From Steinernema hermaphroditum (Eukaryota; Nematoda; Chromadorea; Rhabditida; Steinernematidae), in the NCBI GenBank assembly GCA_030435675.1, contig CM059623.1, positions 4,614,012 through 4,678,011 on the forward strand: a stretch of DNA of 64,000 nucleotides. The letters run 5' to 3'. The notes under the pieces are model-generated. The model was not told the DNA's origin and made no database searches. It worked only from the letters and a program-made list of their open reading frames with translations. The position numbers and the translations under genes are program-made. Positions 1-12,421 of this stretch are shown piece after piece; within the stretch, counting starts at the first letter, position 1; each line of letters begins with the position of its first letter.

Positions 1-38
1 GAGTTCTGTAGGCAATTTTTGGAAACCCCAAGGGGTTA
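1..38 (+). ncRNA. U4: U4 snRNA, 3' end only (cut by window edge)
   Basis: The first 38 bases match the 3' end of the complete U4 copies further along. They include the Sm site AATTTTTGG at about 15-23 and the terminal hairpin AACCCC-AA-GGGGTT at 24-37. The rest of the gene lies outside the window, so whether it is functional cannot be judged. Confidence 0.8.
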
Positions 39-412
39 ATAATCTGAACAAATATATTAATTTCCACTTCCAATTCCACAGCATGAATGAAATGATCATA
101 TCAAAAAGGTTGTGTTGTTAAATCTTCACCTTATGGGCGTAACCTCCCAAAATATTGACCATGAATGCTAACAATCCACAAGTGATAAAACTTCAAAAGC
201 GAGAGCATTCTCTTTACCCGGGTCTTGAAAGCTATCTGTTTACAAGCAGACGTCTGTTTTCGGTCGTCTGAAAACCTTCTGTCTAAGAGCGAAGAAGAAG
301 GAGTGAGTCACCGTCCTCGCGACATTCCTTTTCTCAGAGAAGAACGCCACTTCTGCTTTCATTTCCCACTTTCAGTATGTTCCTGGCCGATCCAACTTTC
401 TAGTCTCTGAAA
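39..412. other. Intergenic, nothing recognised
   Basis: Sequence between the U4 end and the flippase start codon. It should hold the 5' UTR and promoter of the flippase. No gene or repeat was recognised. Confidence 0.5.
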
Positions 413-3400
413 ATGATGACCGAAGTGGATGTGAGTGAAGTGCAGATCGACCCCAACAGGTCCGTGGCCTCCTACACGAAGCACCATCGGAGGCACTCTT
501 CTCTGTGGATCCCATCGGCTAGGTAGGCTACAGCTCGATCCGAGCCCTGATGCCACCAGCTTCAGGCCTGTGCTCTCGAATCCTACGCCTGTGATCAAGG
601 AGACAACGAAATCGCTCCTCGAAAGATTCAGATCATGGGTCCCGAGACGATTTCGTCGGTCCGAGGAGTCTAAGACGGGAACGCGGGTCATCGTGCCTAA
701 CCACATGTACGAGATGCCGAGGTACAAGAACCCGAACAGGAGGAAATTCCGAACAAACAAGATTTCGACCACGAAGTACAACGCCTTCACCTTTATTCCC
801 AAGAATCTCTTCGAACAGGTTCGGTAGCTACCGTAGTCTCTGCTCTGACCTGCGTTCAGTTCCACCGGGCTGCGAATATTTATTTTATATCGATCGTAAT
901 CCTCAACATGATTATCCAGGCCTTTGGAAGGTACATTTCACTGATCCCTGTAATCTTCGTCCTTACCGTAACCGCTGCCAAGGACGCCTATGAGGTTTGT
1001 CCTGGCGCGAGGATTCACCCGTGTAAAATGGGCTTTTAGGACTATCGGAGGTTCCGTTCCGATCGTAAGATCAATCACGCTACTTGTCGAGTTTGGGATA
1101 AGTGAGTGGAGTAGTTCTTTACGGAGATCAAAGGACCTTTTAGTGAAACCGAAAGATACCGTAAGATGGAGTGGAAGAACGTCCTCGTGGGAGACTTTGT
1201 GCATCTCTCCAGCAACGAGATCATCCCGGCCGACATTCTTCTCATTCGGTCCTCCGACCCTACGGGGATCTGCTACGTGGAGACGTCCAATCTGGACGGA
1301 GAAACGAGTCTCAAGCAGAGAGAGGTCATCCAGAGCATGGCCGACTACCACGCGGCGGCTGCGGCGAAAAGTGAGTTCTCTAAACGATTTGCTTAAAAAT
1401 TAGTTTTAAAGAAAAACGCGGAAAGAAAAAGGATACGTGAAGGGAGGTCAGACCTAGACTTGAACCATGATAGTCTAGACAGACTCTTCACTCTGTATCA
1501 TTTGTGTATTATTGATTCCAACACGTTCTTATCTTTGTAGAATCTCGTGAAATCCCCCGTTTCAAATGAAGAAATATTTTCTTTAAGGCCACAAACGAAC
1601 TCTGTCGACGATGTCCACAAAAGAGATCCCATTTTCTCCGCGAGAGTTTCGATCGAAAATCGAAGTCGAACTGCCGAACAACCAGATCCACCAGTTCAGC
1701 GGCTACGTCATCCACGAAGACGGAGCCAAAGAGGCTTGTTCCAAGAATAACGTCTTGCTGAGAGGCTGCGAAGTGAGAAACACCGACTTCGTCGAGGGGA
1801 TCGTCATCTACGCAGGTAACGTGGGCCTCTAGAAGGGTCTTTGTTAGGTTCAGTGCTCAGGCTACGATACGAAGGCAATGCTGAACAACAGTGGGCCGCG
1901 CTATAAGCGAAGTGCCCTCGAGAAGCGCGTCAACAAGGACATCCTCTGGTGTGTCGTCACCCTCCTTCTTCTCTGTGCCATTGGCGCCATCGTCAACTCG
2001 ACGTTCCTGAAGGGGTTCGACGACGTCACCAGGGTTCCCTTCTTGACCTACACCGGCGAAGAGGCGGGCGATGTGAACATCGATTGGGACTGTTTCGTCA
2101 ACTTCTTCTCCTTCATCATCGTTCTTCAAGTGAGTTCTCTAGAAATTGCATCCTTGAGTCGAATCGACATATTTATCCCATCTCAAGTCGTTAGGCATCA
2201 AAATTTGGAGAACTGTCCCTCCATTGCAGGTCCTGATCCCGATTTCCCTCTACGTCTCGATCGAAATCATCAAACTGGGCCAGATCTACTTCATCTCCAA
2301 GGACATCGACCTCTACTACGAGCCCATGGACAAGCCTATCGAGTGCCGCGCCCTAAACATCCCCGAGGAACTCGGTCAGATCGAGTACGTCCTCTCGGAC
2401 AAGACCGGCACCCTCACGGAGAATAAGATGATCTTCCGACGGTGCTACGCAGGTGGTCTCGACTGTGGAGCCGCCGACGACGGCCAGGGCGGTTTCGAGA
2501 TTACGGTTGACCACAAGTTCCGGAAGAACGTCGCCCTGTCGCTCGACAGACATCTGGAGATCGGATCGGCGAAGACGGCGAATGAAGAAGACGACGACGT
2601 CTACCACTTCCTGGTCAACATGGCGCTCTGCAATACGGTAGTCGTCAACGCCGTGCCCCATCAGGTGAGGCTGATCTGGAGGGTACGGTGGAGGAAGACC
2701 GATTCAGGACAACCTGGACGAGTGTGGAGCGTCGCTCGTGCAAGAAGAAGTCGTCGATGAAGGCCCAGGAGAGCCAGATAGACCCTCGTCCAGCTCGCCC
2801 ACGATAGAACCTGACCTCATCTATCTGGAATCGCCTACGCTCACGCCCAAAGAGACTCCTGTCACGACTCCCTGCGAAGACGGTCCGAAGTCGATTGTGG
2901 AGGCGAAGCCGAAGAAAAAGCATGTGTCTTTCTTCAAGAAGTTGAAGAAGACGGGTGAGTCGCACTATAGTTCGAGTAGAGTCCCGTTTGGCTGACTGAA
3001 TCTAATCTTTGTTTGCCTGTTCGATTTTGGGGAATCTGCAATGGTTTAAACCAAACCAAAGACATATTTCCAGATGACGACGAGACGAGCAACTCCGGGT
3101 CGGAGGGATACGCGAGCGGAGGGAACAACTCATCGAACGAAGACACTCCGAAGCCGAAAAGGGACAAGAAGAAGCTGGAGCAGAGCGACTCGAATCGGAG
3201 CTCTGGACTGGGGTTCAAGCACAAGATCAAAGACTTCAATCCACTCTTCAAGTCAGTTCAAGCTCCAAGTAGTTGGATGCGGATCGCATTCGAAGCCAGT
3301 GCAACGCTTAGAGATCGCCATTTTCAGATTCCGAAAGTCGTCGAAGAAGGACGACGAACACTGGAAGGAGATCGTGGCCAATCCGATATACGAAGCCGAG

Positions 3401-5602
3401 TCCCCCGACGAGCTGGCCCTTGTCCATGCGGCGAAAGTCTACGGAGCCGAGCTCAAACAGAGATATCTGAATCAGATAACCCTCCAAATGAACCCAAGCT
3501 CCACTCTCAAGAAGTTTAAGGTAGGAACAGTCTCCCCTCCTCCGGAAGAACGCCTTTTTAGCTCCTGCACACGTTCTCCTTCGACTCCGACAGAAAGCGG
3601 ATGTCCGTCGTCGTCAAGGACGTCTCGGGACCCGTTTCCACTGTGGACGTCTACGTGAAGGGCGCCGATTCCTCGATCCTCTGTGTCCTCTCCAGAGACT
3701 TCAAAGACTCCGCTCGGGGCCAGGACCTGATGTACACAGCCCAGCAGAGGACGTCCTACTACTCGACCCTCGGACTGAGAACCCTCTGGCTGGCGAAGAG
3801 GACGATCTCCGCCGAGAAGTTCGAGCAATGGAAGAGAGAGTACGAGAACGGCGATACTCTGACAGAGGGGCGCGACGCCGCCCTCCAGCACTTCGTGGAG
3901 AGCGTAGAGTGCGAATTCGAGCTCCTCGGGGTGACGGCCATCGAGGACCGGCTCCAGGACGGCGTGCCCGAGTGCATTCGGGATCTGCGGAGGGGCGGAC
4001 TGAAGGTGTGGGTCCTAACCGGGGACAAGACCGAAACCGCCATCAACATCGCCCATGCGTCGAAGTGAGTTGGAGTAGCTTGCGTAGAGTGAAATTTCGG
4101 GTGGATTTGAGAAGGAAAAGGTCCGTAAAATGTCTCTACTCTATCTCCTCTTCAGCCTGTTCTCTCCGGACACAGAACTCATCCACCTCCACGCCCGGAA
4201 CGAGCGCGACACCTCCGAGATGCTGGACTGCATGATCGAGAACATCGACAACAAGATGCAGGCGGACGAAGGGAAAAGGTCCCTGGAGGAAATGGACTTC
4301 GGCCTCGTCGTCAACGGAGACTCCTTGACTTCTTGCCTCAAAACGGAGCATCTGGACAAGTTCCTGAAGCTCATAAAAATGTGAGATCCCCTCTCTCCTT
4401 TTCCCCAAAACAGCCCTCCAGATGCCGCTCCGTCCTCTGCTGCCGATCCACGCCCCTCCAAAAGGCGGCACTTGTCAAGCTGGTCAAGAAGAGACTCGGC
4501 GGGAAGGTTCTGGCGATTGGCGACGGCGCCAACGACGTCTCCATGATCCAGAGCGCCGATGTGGGTATCGGGATCTCGGGTCACGAGGGAATGCAGGCGG
4601 TCATGGCTTCCGACTACGCCTTGGCCAGATTCCGCTTTTTGACCAGACTGCTCTTTGTTCATGGCCACTGGAGTTACAACCGCCTCGCGCTCGTCATCCT
4701 CTACTTCTTTTACAAAAACGCGGCACGTTTCGATTTGACCGTTTCCTCTACATTCCGATTCCCTTCAGATGTTCGTTTTCACTATCTTCTGGTTCCAAAT
4801 CTTCACTGGCTTCAGCTCCCAAGTGCCCATCGACCAGCTCTACCTCATGGTCTACAACTTCCTCTTCACTTCCAGTAGGTCTCGACTTCTTCTCCTCCTC
4901 TCCAATGCGTCTTTAGTCCCTTGTCTCATCTTCGGGATGATGGAACAAGACGCCCCGGCTTCTATGCTTCTTGACAATCCAGAGCTCTACACGAAAGGGG
5001 GCATCAAGATGGTAGCGTCTCTTATCTTCCTGACACCCCCTGTACTTGTAATCTTTCAGATGTACACCTGGTGGTCCTTTTGGCTCAACATGATCGACGC
5101 CCTCTGGCAAAGCGCCGTCGTCTACTTTGTCGCCCACTTGGTACCGTACCCCTACCGTAACCCTAAGCCCCGCTTTAGACCTACAACAACTCGGAAGTCG
5201 ACCTCTGGCCCTTTGGCCTTCTTCTCGTCACCCAACTCGTCTGTACACAGACGTTCCAACTGGCCATGCAAGTCAAGTTCTGGGTGAGACTGTGTCTAGA
5301 CTGTGGATATCGTCTGTCTCGTTCAGAACGTCATCATCCTGATCAGCATGCTGCTCAGCATCGTCGTCTTCTTCTGCTTTGCCCTCATATACAACGTCGT
5401 CGTCGTTCCGGCGTACGAGGCCAAGTACCCTCCCTACATGGTTGCCCAGACGACCATGGACGACCGAAGGTTCTGGTTCGCGCTACTCCTCTCCATGGTG
5501 ATCGCCCTTCTGCCGCGACTGCTCTTGAAGCTGGGAAATAACCTCATCCGCCCCTCGGCGATCACTAAAAAGAAACTGGAGAAGATGCGGAAAGTGAAGT
5601 GA
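413..5602 (+). CDS. tat-3: P4-type phospholipid flippase, ATP10 class (about 19 exons)
   Basis: An aminophospholipid-type P4 ATPase that would flip lipids from the outer to the inner membrane leaflet; ATP10 members act on phosphatidylcholine or glucosylceramide. Spliced, it gives about 1,340 aa. Landmarks in order: the KTTKY-like entry with FEQFHRAAN (joined across the 819-859 intron), the actuator loop DGET near 1298, PISL in TM4 near 2239, the phosphorylation motif [11 protein letters not shown] at 2398, a long acidic/serine-rich insertion at 2740-3250 typical of ATP10, the nucleotide-domain [11 protein letters not shown] near 3402, [13 protein letters not shown] near 4014, and [11 protein letters not shown] near 4519. 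Six C-terminal membrane segments follow, ending in KMRKVK. No catalytic motif is missing. Introns are mostly 40-50 nt; the one at 4723-4768 appears to use a GC donor. An AATAAA lies at 5634. The C. elegans symbol comes from class membership, and tat-3 is the ATP10-like member from memory. Confidence 0.93.
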
Positions 5603-5735
5603 TTTTGCGGGCCAACGTGTACATAGAGATGTAAATAAAAGAGACCAGTTTTAAGCTTTTATCCGACTTCGAAAGATCAACTAAAACAACCAATCTAGTA
5701 GAAACAATGATACCAATTAAAATTGAGGTTCCTGT

Positions 5736-6950
5736 TCACGCGATGAGGATGAGCAGTATTGTGATGTCGTCGGGCTTGCCTCCCGGAGCGTGGATCCCGT
5801 GCTGGCTAGCCTTCTTGGCGAACGGCGAAGCGTAGCTGTCGTCGAAGGCGAGGCGACGCGCCGTCAGCGCCAGAGCGTTGCATTTGCTCTGCACGGTATC
5901 GGCTTTCACGTCGGACAGCTGCTCGACGATCAACTGCTCGGAGACGTTGTCCCAGAGGCCGTCCGTGGCCAAGACGATAATGTCACCCGATTCGACCTTG
6001 AGCGAAGCCAGATCGGCAGTTTCCGGAGCATCGCCGATGAATCCCTGGGATCCTGGAACAGAGACTGGTAAACAACGTAAATCAGAGAACGGTAGCTGGG
6101 AGTCATGTGATGACTGCCGACGAAATTGTAAACAAGCTGCACATGTCAACGAAAAAGTGGGAATCATGAATAACAACGAACCTTCCACATCTTCTGGAAG
6201 CAAGCAGAGCTGGAACGGCGCGTTGAAGTAGTGGGTCTGCTCGTTGCTCCTGTAGATAACCCGTCCCTTGCGCATCACCAAGTAGCCCGAATCTCCGAGA
6301 TTGGCACTGTACAGAGTATCTTGATCGATGATTAACACACATGCTGTGGAGGAGCTAAACAAAGTTGATACACTACTCTCCGTTTCGATGGAACGGCGAC
6401 TTACCCTATGGGTCTAGGGGGATGAGATGCTAATTCTTCAAAAGCCTTCGCGATGAGCAGATCAGGGCGCGAAGGAATGAAGTCGCCTGACGCTACCAGA
6501 TCAGAGCAGCGTTTCATTAACCCATCCGAGAACTCTGAAGGGTCGATCCCGTATTTACGCCAACCTCCGACGCCGTCGGCTACTCCTAAACAAGGGGGCT
6601 TAGGTCAGTTCCAAAGCTTACTGTAACTCACCGACAACATGGGTTTGCCTGTACCTCGCAATAAAGCAGGCGTCTTCTCCGACGACGCCTTGATCCCGGA
6701 CAGTGGACGGTCCCTTGACCATGTCCTTCGGGAATCCGCAGCACGACGAAATCACGCTGGGGCTGCTGGAGGGCGTCGCCGTCGGCGTCTCCTTCGCCGA
6801 TGAAGATGAAGTGGTGGCATACTTCCGTGGCGCAACAGATGCCTGTGGATGGCAGTCCGGCGTCAGAAGCTGCTGACTGTCGATAACTCCGGCCGAAACT
6901 ACGGCTCGGAAGGCGAGGCGTCCACAGGTGAAGATCTGTTTTCGCAACAT
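5736..6950 (-). CDS. PPTC7: PP2C-family mitochondrial phosphatase, PPTC7-like
   Basis: A metal-dependent Ser/Thr phosphatase of the PPTC7/azr1 type, a mitochondrial matrix enzyme linked to coenzyme Q synthesis and mitophagy control in other animals. The start at 6950 gives MLRKQIFTCGRLAFRAV, a basic amphipathic N-terminus suited to mitochondrial import, then a serine-rich stretch. The PP2C core is split over four exons. It contains GEDACF and VADGVGGWR (metal-binding Asp), SSTAC then ANLGDSGYLVMR, ATDGLWDN, and the C-terminal GGKPDDIT that carries a conserved metal ligand. It ends ILLILIA. It converges on the flippase with 133 nt between stop codons. In C. elegans I recall the homologue also lying near tat-3 (unverified). 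Confidence 0.9.
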
Positions 6951-9744
6951 TGAGGTACCCAGCGACGGAACTCACATCAACTCGACGTGTGAGTGTTCTG
7001 AAATAACAACAGTCGTTATTTACGAGGCACCAAGTAATGACGTTTTGTTTAGCATGAATGGCGCGTAACGCGGATGAGCAATCAATCGATGTGGATTCGA
7101 ATAAAACAGGAAAAAAGCAATGTAAACCTTGCATTAATAACGTCACAGCTACGGAGAGTGGCTGGGACGCCCGTAGATGGGAACGACTGGCCGAAAACTG
7201 GTTCATAAACAGCGCAATCTACCTCCTCAATTCGTCAACGATGTCACTCCGCATTTGAACGCCCAAACCTGACCCAGATTGATGACTAAACCTGTGAGAA
7301 AACAGCACGGAGCGTGCAAAAAGCAATAGCCCTAAAACGATTTACAAATTATGACGCATTCCGGCACGCAATACACTTGGCTCTCTCGCGTCCCTTAAGC
7401 TATAAAGCCGTATTACGTGCAGGCCGGCACTTCCGGACGTTCTCCGAGGAAAATCAATTGCGATTTCGCATCCTCCAAGTCGGCAAGCTCTTATACCGTT
7501 GATAGAACATAAACAAGTGAACGCCAGATGGAACGAGTCGATCTTTTAGCTAAACAAAGGGTACAAAGAACGCCGCATCGGGTTGGCGAAAAAAGTTGAA
7601 ACGGTCTTACGCAAACCAAAAACAACAAAGAAGCGATAGGACGCCGAAAACCGCCTCCGCTGCAGCACTTACTACGTGCAAGCGCGAACATTACATGCAG
7701 AAAACCGCAAGAAACCGTCTTCCACAAAAAAATCGAACACCCGTGACAGCCTTTCAACGACGCTAAAACACATTATTAGTTGACTACAGTAGATTAATGA
7801 AGCGCACTGTCAGCAAGGTACTACTAAAGTGGTGATCGACGGCGAAATCAAGCAAAACTCGTTGATCAGAGCGAACGCTCTTTCGTACTTTGCCCGTGAC
7901 GAGACGTCCGCGTATTATCTTCTTGTCACGAGATTTCAAGAGGGAAGACGAACCCAATGGCCTCGATTGACGGAGATTCAATTTAGCCAGAGATGTGCGC
8001 CTAAATGTCATTACCCAGTGAAGAGGCGATAACAATATAGAACTCAGCGGGATCACGCAATCAAATATCCTTATCCAAAAGTGCTGTTATTTCCACGTAA
8101 CAATGGAGAGAAAATAATAGGCCCGAGGTGTGGAGAATTTGTTTTTGAGGGAAACGGATCGGCGCCTTTTAGCTCAGAAATAGCGATGATAATATGGGAT
8201 TTAGAACGGACGTAAGCGTTTCCATGGATATAGCGGAAAAGCCGCTTACGCCAGAAATCATCTACGTCGTTAAGATCCCGTGAAAGGATCGTGATTACGG
8301 CACCAGAAAGACGGTACCGTAGAATGCCACTGCACATGTCATAATCCCAAGTAGTGGAAAATACACTACATCGCGTACGTATTAAGATAGGAAGCTCCTT
8401 CTAGATGATTCACGAATTTTTACCATATCAGATCCGTCAGACCGAGTCGACAGAACTGTCAAAGATAAGGCGTTCCAAAAAATATACGACTGTCCGTTAC
8501 ACAAGGATGTTGCAATCGCTGCAGCGTACTGCTAATCTGGGAGCTCCAATTACCTATGCCCTTGTAATATAAAAGTACACATTGATCAAAAATCCTCTAC
8601 AATCAGATCAAGAAAGCAGGTTACTTTATTGTGTTTATAAGCAGCTGCCTAGTCGAACAGCGAAACATTCTCAAAACAGCTTATCAGCTTTGTCATCACG
8701 TGTCGCCAAAGAAATCGCCACGTCAGTCCTCAAGCAGTCCATTTTTTCCAAGATTTTCGCAAAAATGTCATCTGTACACACAAAACACGGCGGATATCGC
8801 GGATCGAGGCCGTCCAAATGGAAACAATTTATACACAAAATACGCGATACAGTCCGATTCACTAATGAAAACAGAGAAACCTTTCAGCGCCAGTCTAAAC
8901 AAATTCGCCGAACGCCCACAGAAAAGTCCTGTTTTTCCAAAGCATCCGAGTCTATAAGCACAAAGTACAGATAAACTTCCAGTGCAGACAGTCACTTCCG
9001 TGCAGGAGTTGTAGCGAACTGTCTGATCAAGACGAAATAGACTGATTAGACCAGACAGTGATCCAGACCGTCGATTTCCGTCTCCATAGACACACAGATT
9101 GTCTAGGCATGCAGACTGTCTATGGAGCGAACGAGTCAGCTGACCGCTTTTGGCACAAATCGAGTCACACCTCCGATCACGATGATCTCTCTTCTTCGGT
9201 CTCACCGCCCAACATCGGGCGCGTCATCGACACCACGTGAAGCGAACGGAGTCGAAGCGACAAAAACGGACAGTCGGAAGAAGGCGATGTATAGCAAAGT
9301 GCAAGAGAGAGCGCGAGACGCGAGGCACAGCATGCAGAGGGGCGCCACTAGCGCACGAGGCCTACAGCCGTCGTCAACGCGCGCACAGAAGATCGATCGA
9401 TAGCACTGCTGTTTGTCGTTCGGCGACTAGCCGCCGACGGTGGCCTCGAGCCTCGGCTTGGCCTCTGCGGCGGCTGCGACGGCCAACAAAGAAGAAAGAC
9501 ATCGGAGACAGCAGCAGACGGAGTTGTTATTCATTATCGACGATGAATCGGCGCTATTGGGGCAAAGTCCACCGACGCCGATCAGGGGCGGAGGACGTGT
9601 TAGGTTCTGAAAACACGACTGCGCGGGGGTCCTTGTTCGGAGATCATCAGTGATTTGCATGCTCCAACGACGAAAGAGTGCAAAAGATCAGCTGTGCATT
9701 CCAGTTTAGCTTTCTTTAGTGCGCTCTGCATAATCTTCTCGTTA
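6951..9744. other. Gene-poor region, no supported gene
   Basis: About 2.8 kb without a coding region that resembles a protein family; the open frames lack codon bias and matching introns. It holds an 11-bp-arm inverted repeat at 9082-9127 and several CAGACTGTCT-type words at 8990-9130. A more GC-rich stretch at 9240-9600 could be a promoter or untranslated exon. Confidence 0.5.
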
Positions 9745-11028
9745 TTATACAATTATGGAAAATCTGGGTGGGGAAGTGATGGGGGCGAGGGCTGCATTCG
9801 AAGGACAACACGGGAACACTTTGATGTCTAAATCCCAAGACATCGTCTCTATGTCGAGCCTCTTCTCAGCGCTGCTCAGACCCTCCGATGCGATTTGAAT
9901 TGGAGGCTTAAGGCCTGTGACGAACTCGAAATGTAATCGCCATTTCACGTGGACTAAAAAGCTGACCTAATCTGAAAATAGTGGCTGTGGCAACACACCT
10001 ATGTCGGTGTAGAAGGTTGGAACGCCCGCCAGGGGAATTGATAGCCGGAAATGCGCGTCGTTCCAGTAGGCGCAAACGGCGTGAGCCGTGGCGTGTGTCG
10101 TCACGAAGCTCCGAGGGTGCTCGTCGTCCACCGTGCTCTCCACGGACTGCAGGCTTACCGTATACTGAATGCACGGCACGGTGCAGTCTTCAAACGAGAA
10201 ACGGCCAATGACATCTTCGCCCATCTTGAAGGCTTTCTTATAGAGCGTGATCGACGTAACCGTGCCGTACGCATTCTTAATACCGTAATGCTGAGCCTTC
10301 CGTTGAGCCGTCAGAGTGTCCAACGCTTCTCTTGCCAGCTCGGTGATTGTAGGCCTAAAATCAGGGCTTAAATGTGGGGATGTATTACTGTGGTACCTCG
10401 GAGCTCTGTTTATCAAAAATGGATTGCCTCCTTTTGGTCTCTTCGGCAGTTCCAAGTGGATATCCGATGCGATGACTTTGATTGGAATGTTGATCAGCTT
10501 GATTGGCGACCGAAGATGCTGCACGGCAAACGTCATTTTATACAGATATTTCACAAATCGACCCTGAAAACTCTGAGAGTACGCAGGAAACAGTAAGCAA
10601 GTGGAGTACCTTGTATGATGGAGGAATGCTAGAAAGGGGAATCTCCTGGGAACATTCGAAACTTTGCGTTTCCCCTGGATTCAGCTGAAAATCGCAGAAG
10701 ATAATCGTGGGGCGACTCGAGAATACAGTATCCGCCGACTGCGACATCGCCGTTTGATTCTTGCCGTTGCCTCCGTCGGCCGTGGAGGACAACTTCCGAT
10801 GCGCGGCTGCTTTCCTTCCCGCTTGGGTGATCACCCGTTCGCAGTGGAGTTGCACACATCCCCAGGCCAGTGTGTCGCAGTGCTTCGTATCGTTGTTTCG
10901 AAGCTCTATCTGCAATTCGAACAGATTATACATGCTTGTGGCGAGCTGGTTACCGTAGCCTTCACCGTTTCCCCGTTCATGAAGATGTGCACATTGCGCT
11001 CCAACTTCGCAACGACCAGAATCGTCAT
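9745..11028 (-). CDS. RGP1: RGP1, subunit of the RIC1-RGP1 RAB6 exchange factor
   Basis: RGP1 has an arrestin-like fold and pairs with RIC1 to activate RAB6 at the Golgi. The spliced product starts MTILVVAKLERNVHIF at 11028, and an intron follows at GCTACG, giving ...ATIELRNND. Family landmarks: IIFCDFQLNPGE (human CDLRLDPGE), KYLYKMTFAVQHLRSPI, YGTVTSITLYKKAFKMGEDV, a TVPCIQYTVSLQ stretch, SIPLAG.PTFYTDI, KWRLHFEFVT and the end SWDLDIKVFP...SIIV. It lies 120 nt downstream of lipoyl synthase on the same strand with a TTTCAG acceptor at its 5' end, so it is probably the second gene of an operon. An AUG four bases before the start opens a two-codon uORF (see findings). Confidence 0.88.
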
Positions 11029-11148
11029 TGCATCCCTGAAAGTGCCGGTTGGAACACTTGAAAAATTGGTGTCGTACAGTATGACAACGATGAAACGTCT
11101 TTCGAGTACAGCACAGCGGGAGAAACATAGAAATTTCTTTATTTTCGC

Positions 11149-12421
11149 CTAATTATTGCTAACACCGGAAGCAGCAGCCTTCTTCTCTTCAGCTCGGCGC
11201 CTTCCCTCGACGACTCCTTTCAAGAAGAACTCGCCCGCTTTGTACGACGATCGCACAAGAGGTCCGGACGCCACATAGAGGAATCCCAGTTCGTCGCCGC
11301 GCGCCTTCCATTCGTCGAACTTCTCCGGCGTCACGAACTCCTTCACCTTCAGATGGCGCTTCGTAGGCTGCATGTACTGGCCAAAGGTGAGCGCGTCGAC
11401 GCCTGCGTTTCTCAGATCCTTCATGGTCTGCATGATTTCTTCGTCCGTTTCCCCGAGTCCTAGCATGAGAGAAGTCTTCGTGACCAGCGACGGGCGTGTC
11501 TTCTTGGCGAACTCGAGAGTACCGAGTGATTGATCGTATTTGGCGCGTGGATCACGGACGTATGGTGTTAGTCGCCGGACGGTCTCCATGTTGTGAGCGT
11601 AAACGTCGAGATTCGAAGTGACGACGCGTTCGACACTTTCGTGGCGACCGGAGAAATCGGGCACAAGGCATTCGACGAGGATCTTCGGCACCTCTTGCTT
11701 CAGGCACTCGACCGTCTGTGCGATGTGTGAAGCGCCGCCGTCCGGGATGTCATCACTGTAAGAATTTCTCATGTCTCTCATGTTAAACACAGCAAAGGAA
11801 ATGAATACCGGTCAACTGATGTCAGAACGACGTATTCCACTCCCCAAGCGGCGATCGCCTTGGCCGTGTTCAGTGGTTCGTCGGGATCGAGAGCACCCGG
11901 ATTCCGAGCAGTCTTCACGGAACAGAATCTGAACGTTCTCCGTAAAACTCCAGCACTTGAGGCCTACGCTCACCTGCATCCACGTGTACACGTATCGCCC
12001 ATCAACATGATCGTCGCCGTCGAAGGCGACTCTTCCCCGCCACCCCAACAATCACCGATATTTGGGCATCTCGCTTCTTGGCACACGGTAGCCAGCTTCA
12101 GTCCTTTCAGCTGCTTCTTCATTTTAACGTAGTGCGGATTCTGGTCGGCCACGTGCATCATGTCCACTTTTAGCCAGGGCGGAAGCCGTAGGCGCGACAT
12201 TCCCTTCTCCAGCTTCAAGGGGTGCTGCTCCTTCTCTCGATCTACGCGAAGAGTAATCTTGAATATGTTGCGCAAGGCGGAAGCATACCCATTCGGATAA
12301 AATCTTCGAGCGAAGGACCATCGGGAATCACCGGTCTTCGTCGACCTCCGGAGTTCTCCGAGCTACTGGATAGTCGCACGAGCGACGGGGCCGAAGTCAG
12401 GACGCGCTTCGAGGGGAGCAT
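11149..12421 (-). CDS. LIAS: Lipoyl synthase, mitochondrial (radical SAM)
   Basis: It inserts two sulfurs into octanoyl groups on the lipoyl domains of mitochondrial dehydrogenases. I chose ATG 12421 ([20 protein letters not shown]), which gives a clear mitochondrial presequence and lies 13 nt after a TTTTCAG acceptor. The auxiliary 4Fe-4S cluster motif [12 protein letters not shown] is near 12070. The radical SAM motif CTRGCRFCSV is split by the intron ending near 11970. DDIPDGGA, the [11 protein letters not shown] region and [11 protein letters not shown] follow. The C-terminus keeps the conserved [12 protein letters not shown] with the essential Arg-Ser-Ser. The product ends SGVSNN. It precedes RGP1 by 120 nt. 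Confidence 0.93.

Noticed and set aside
7000..9700. Possible mobile element in the gap, based on its length
   Set aside because: No transposase frame, long terminal repeats or target duplication was seen.
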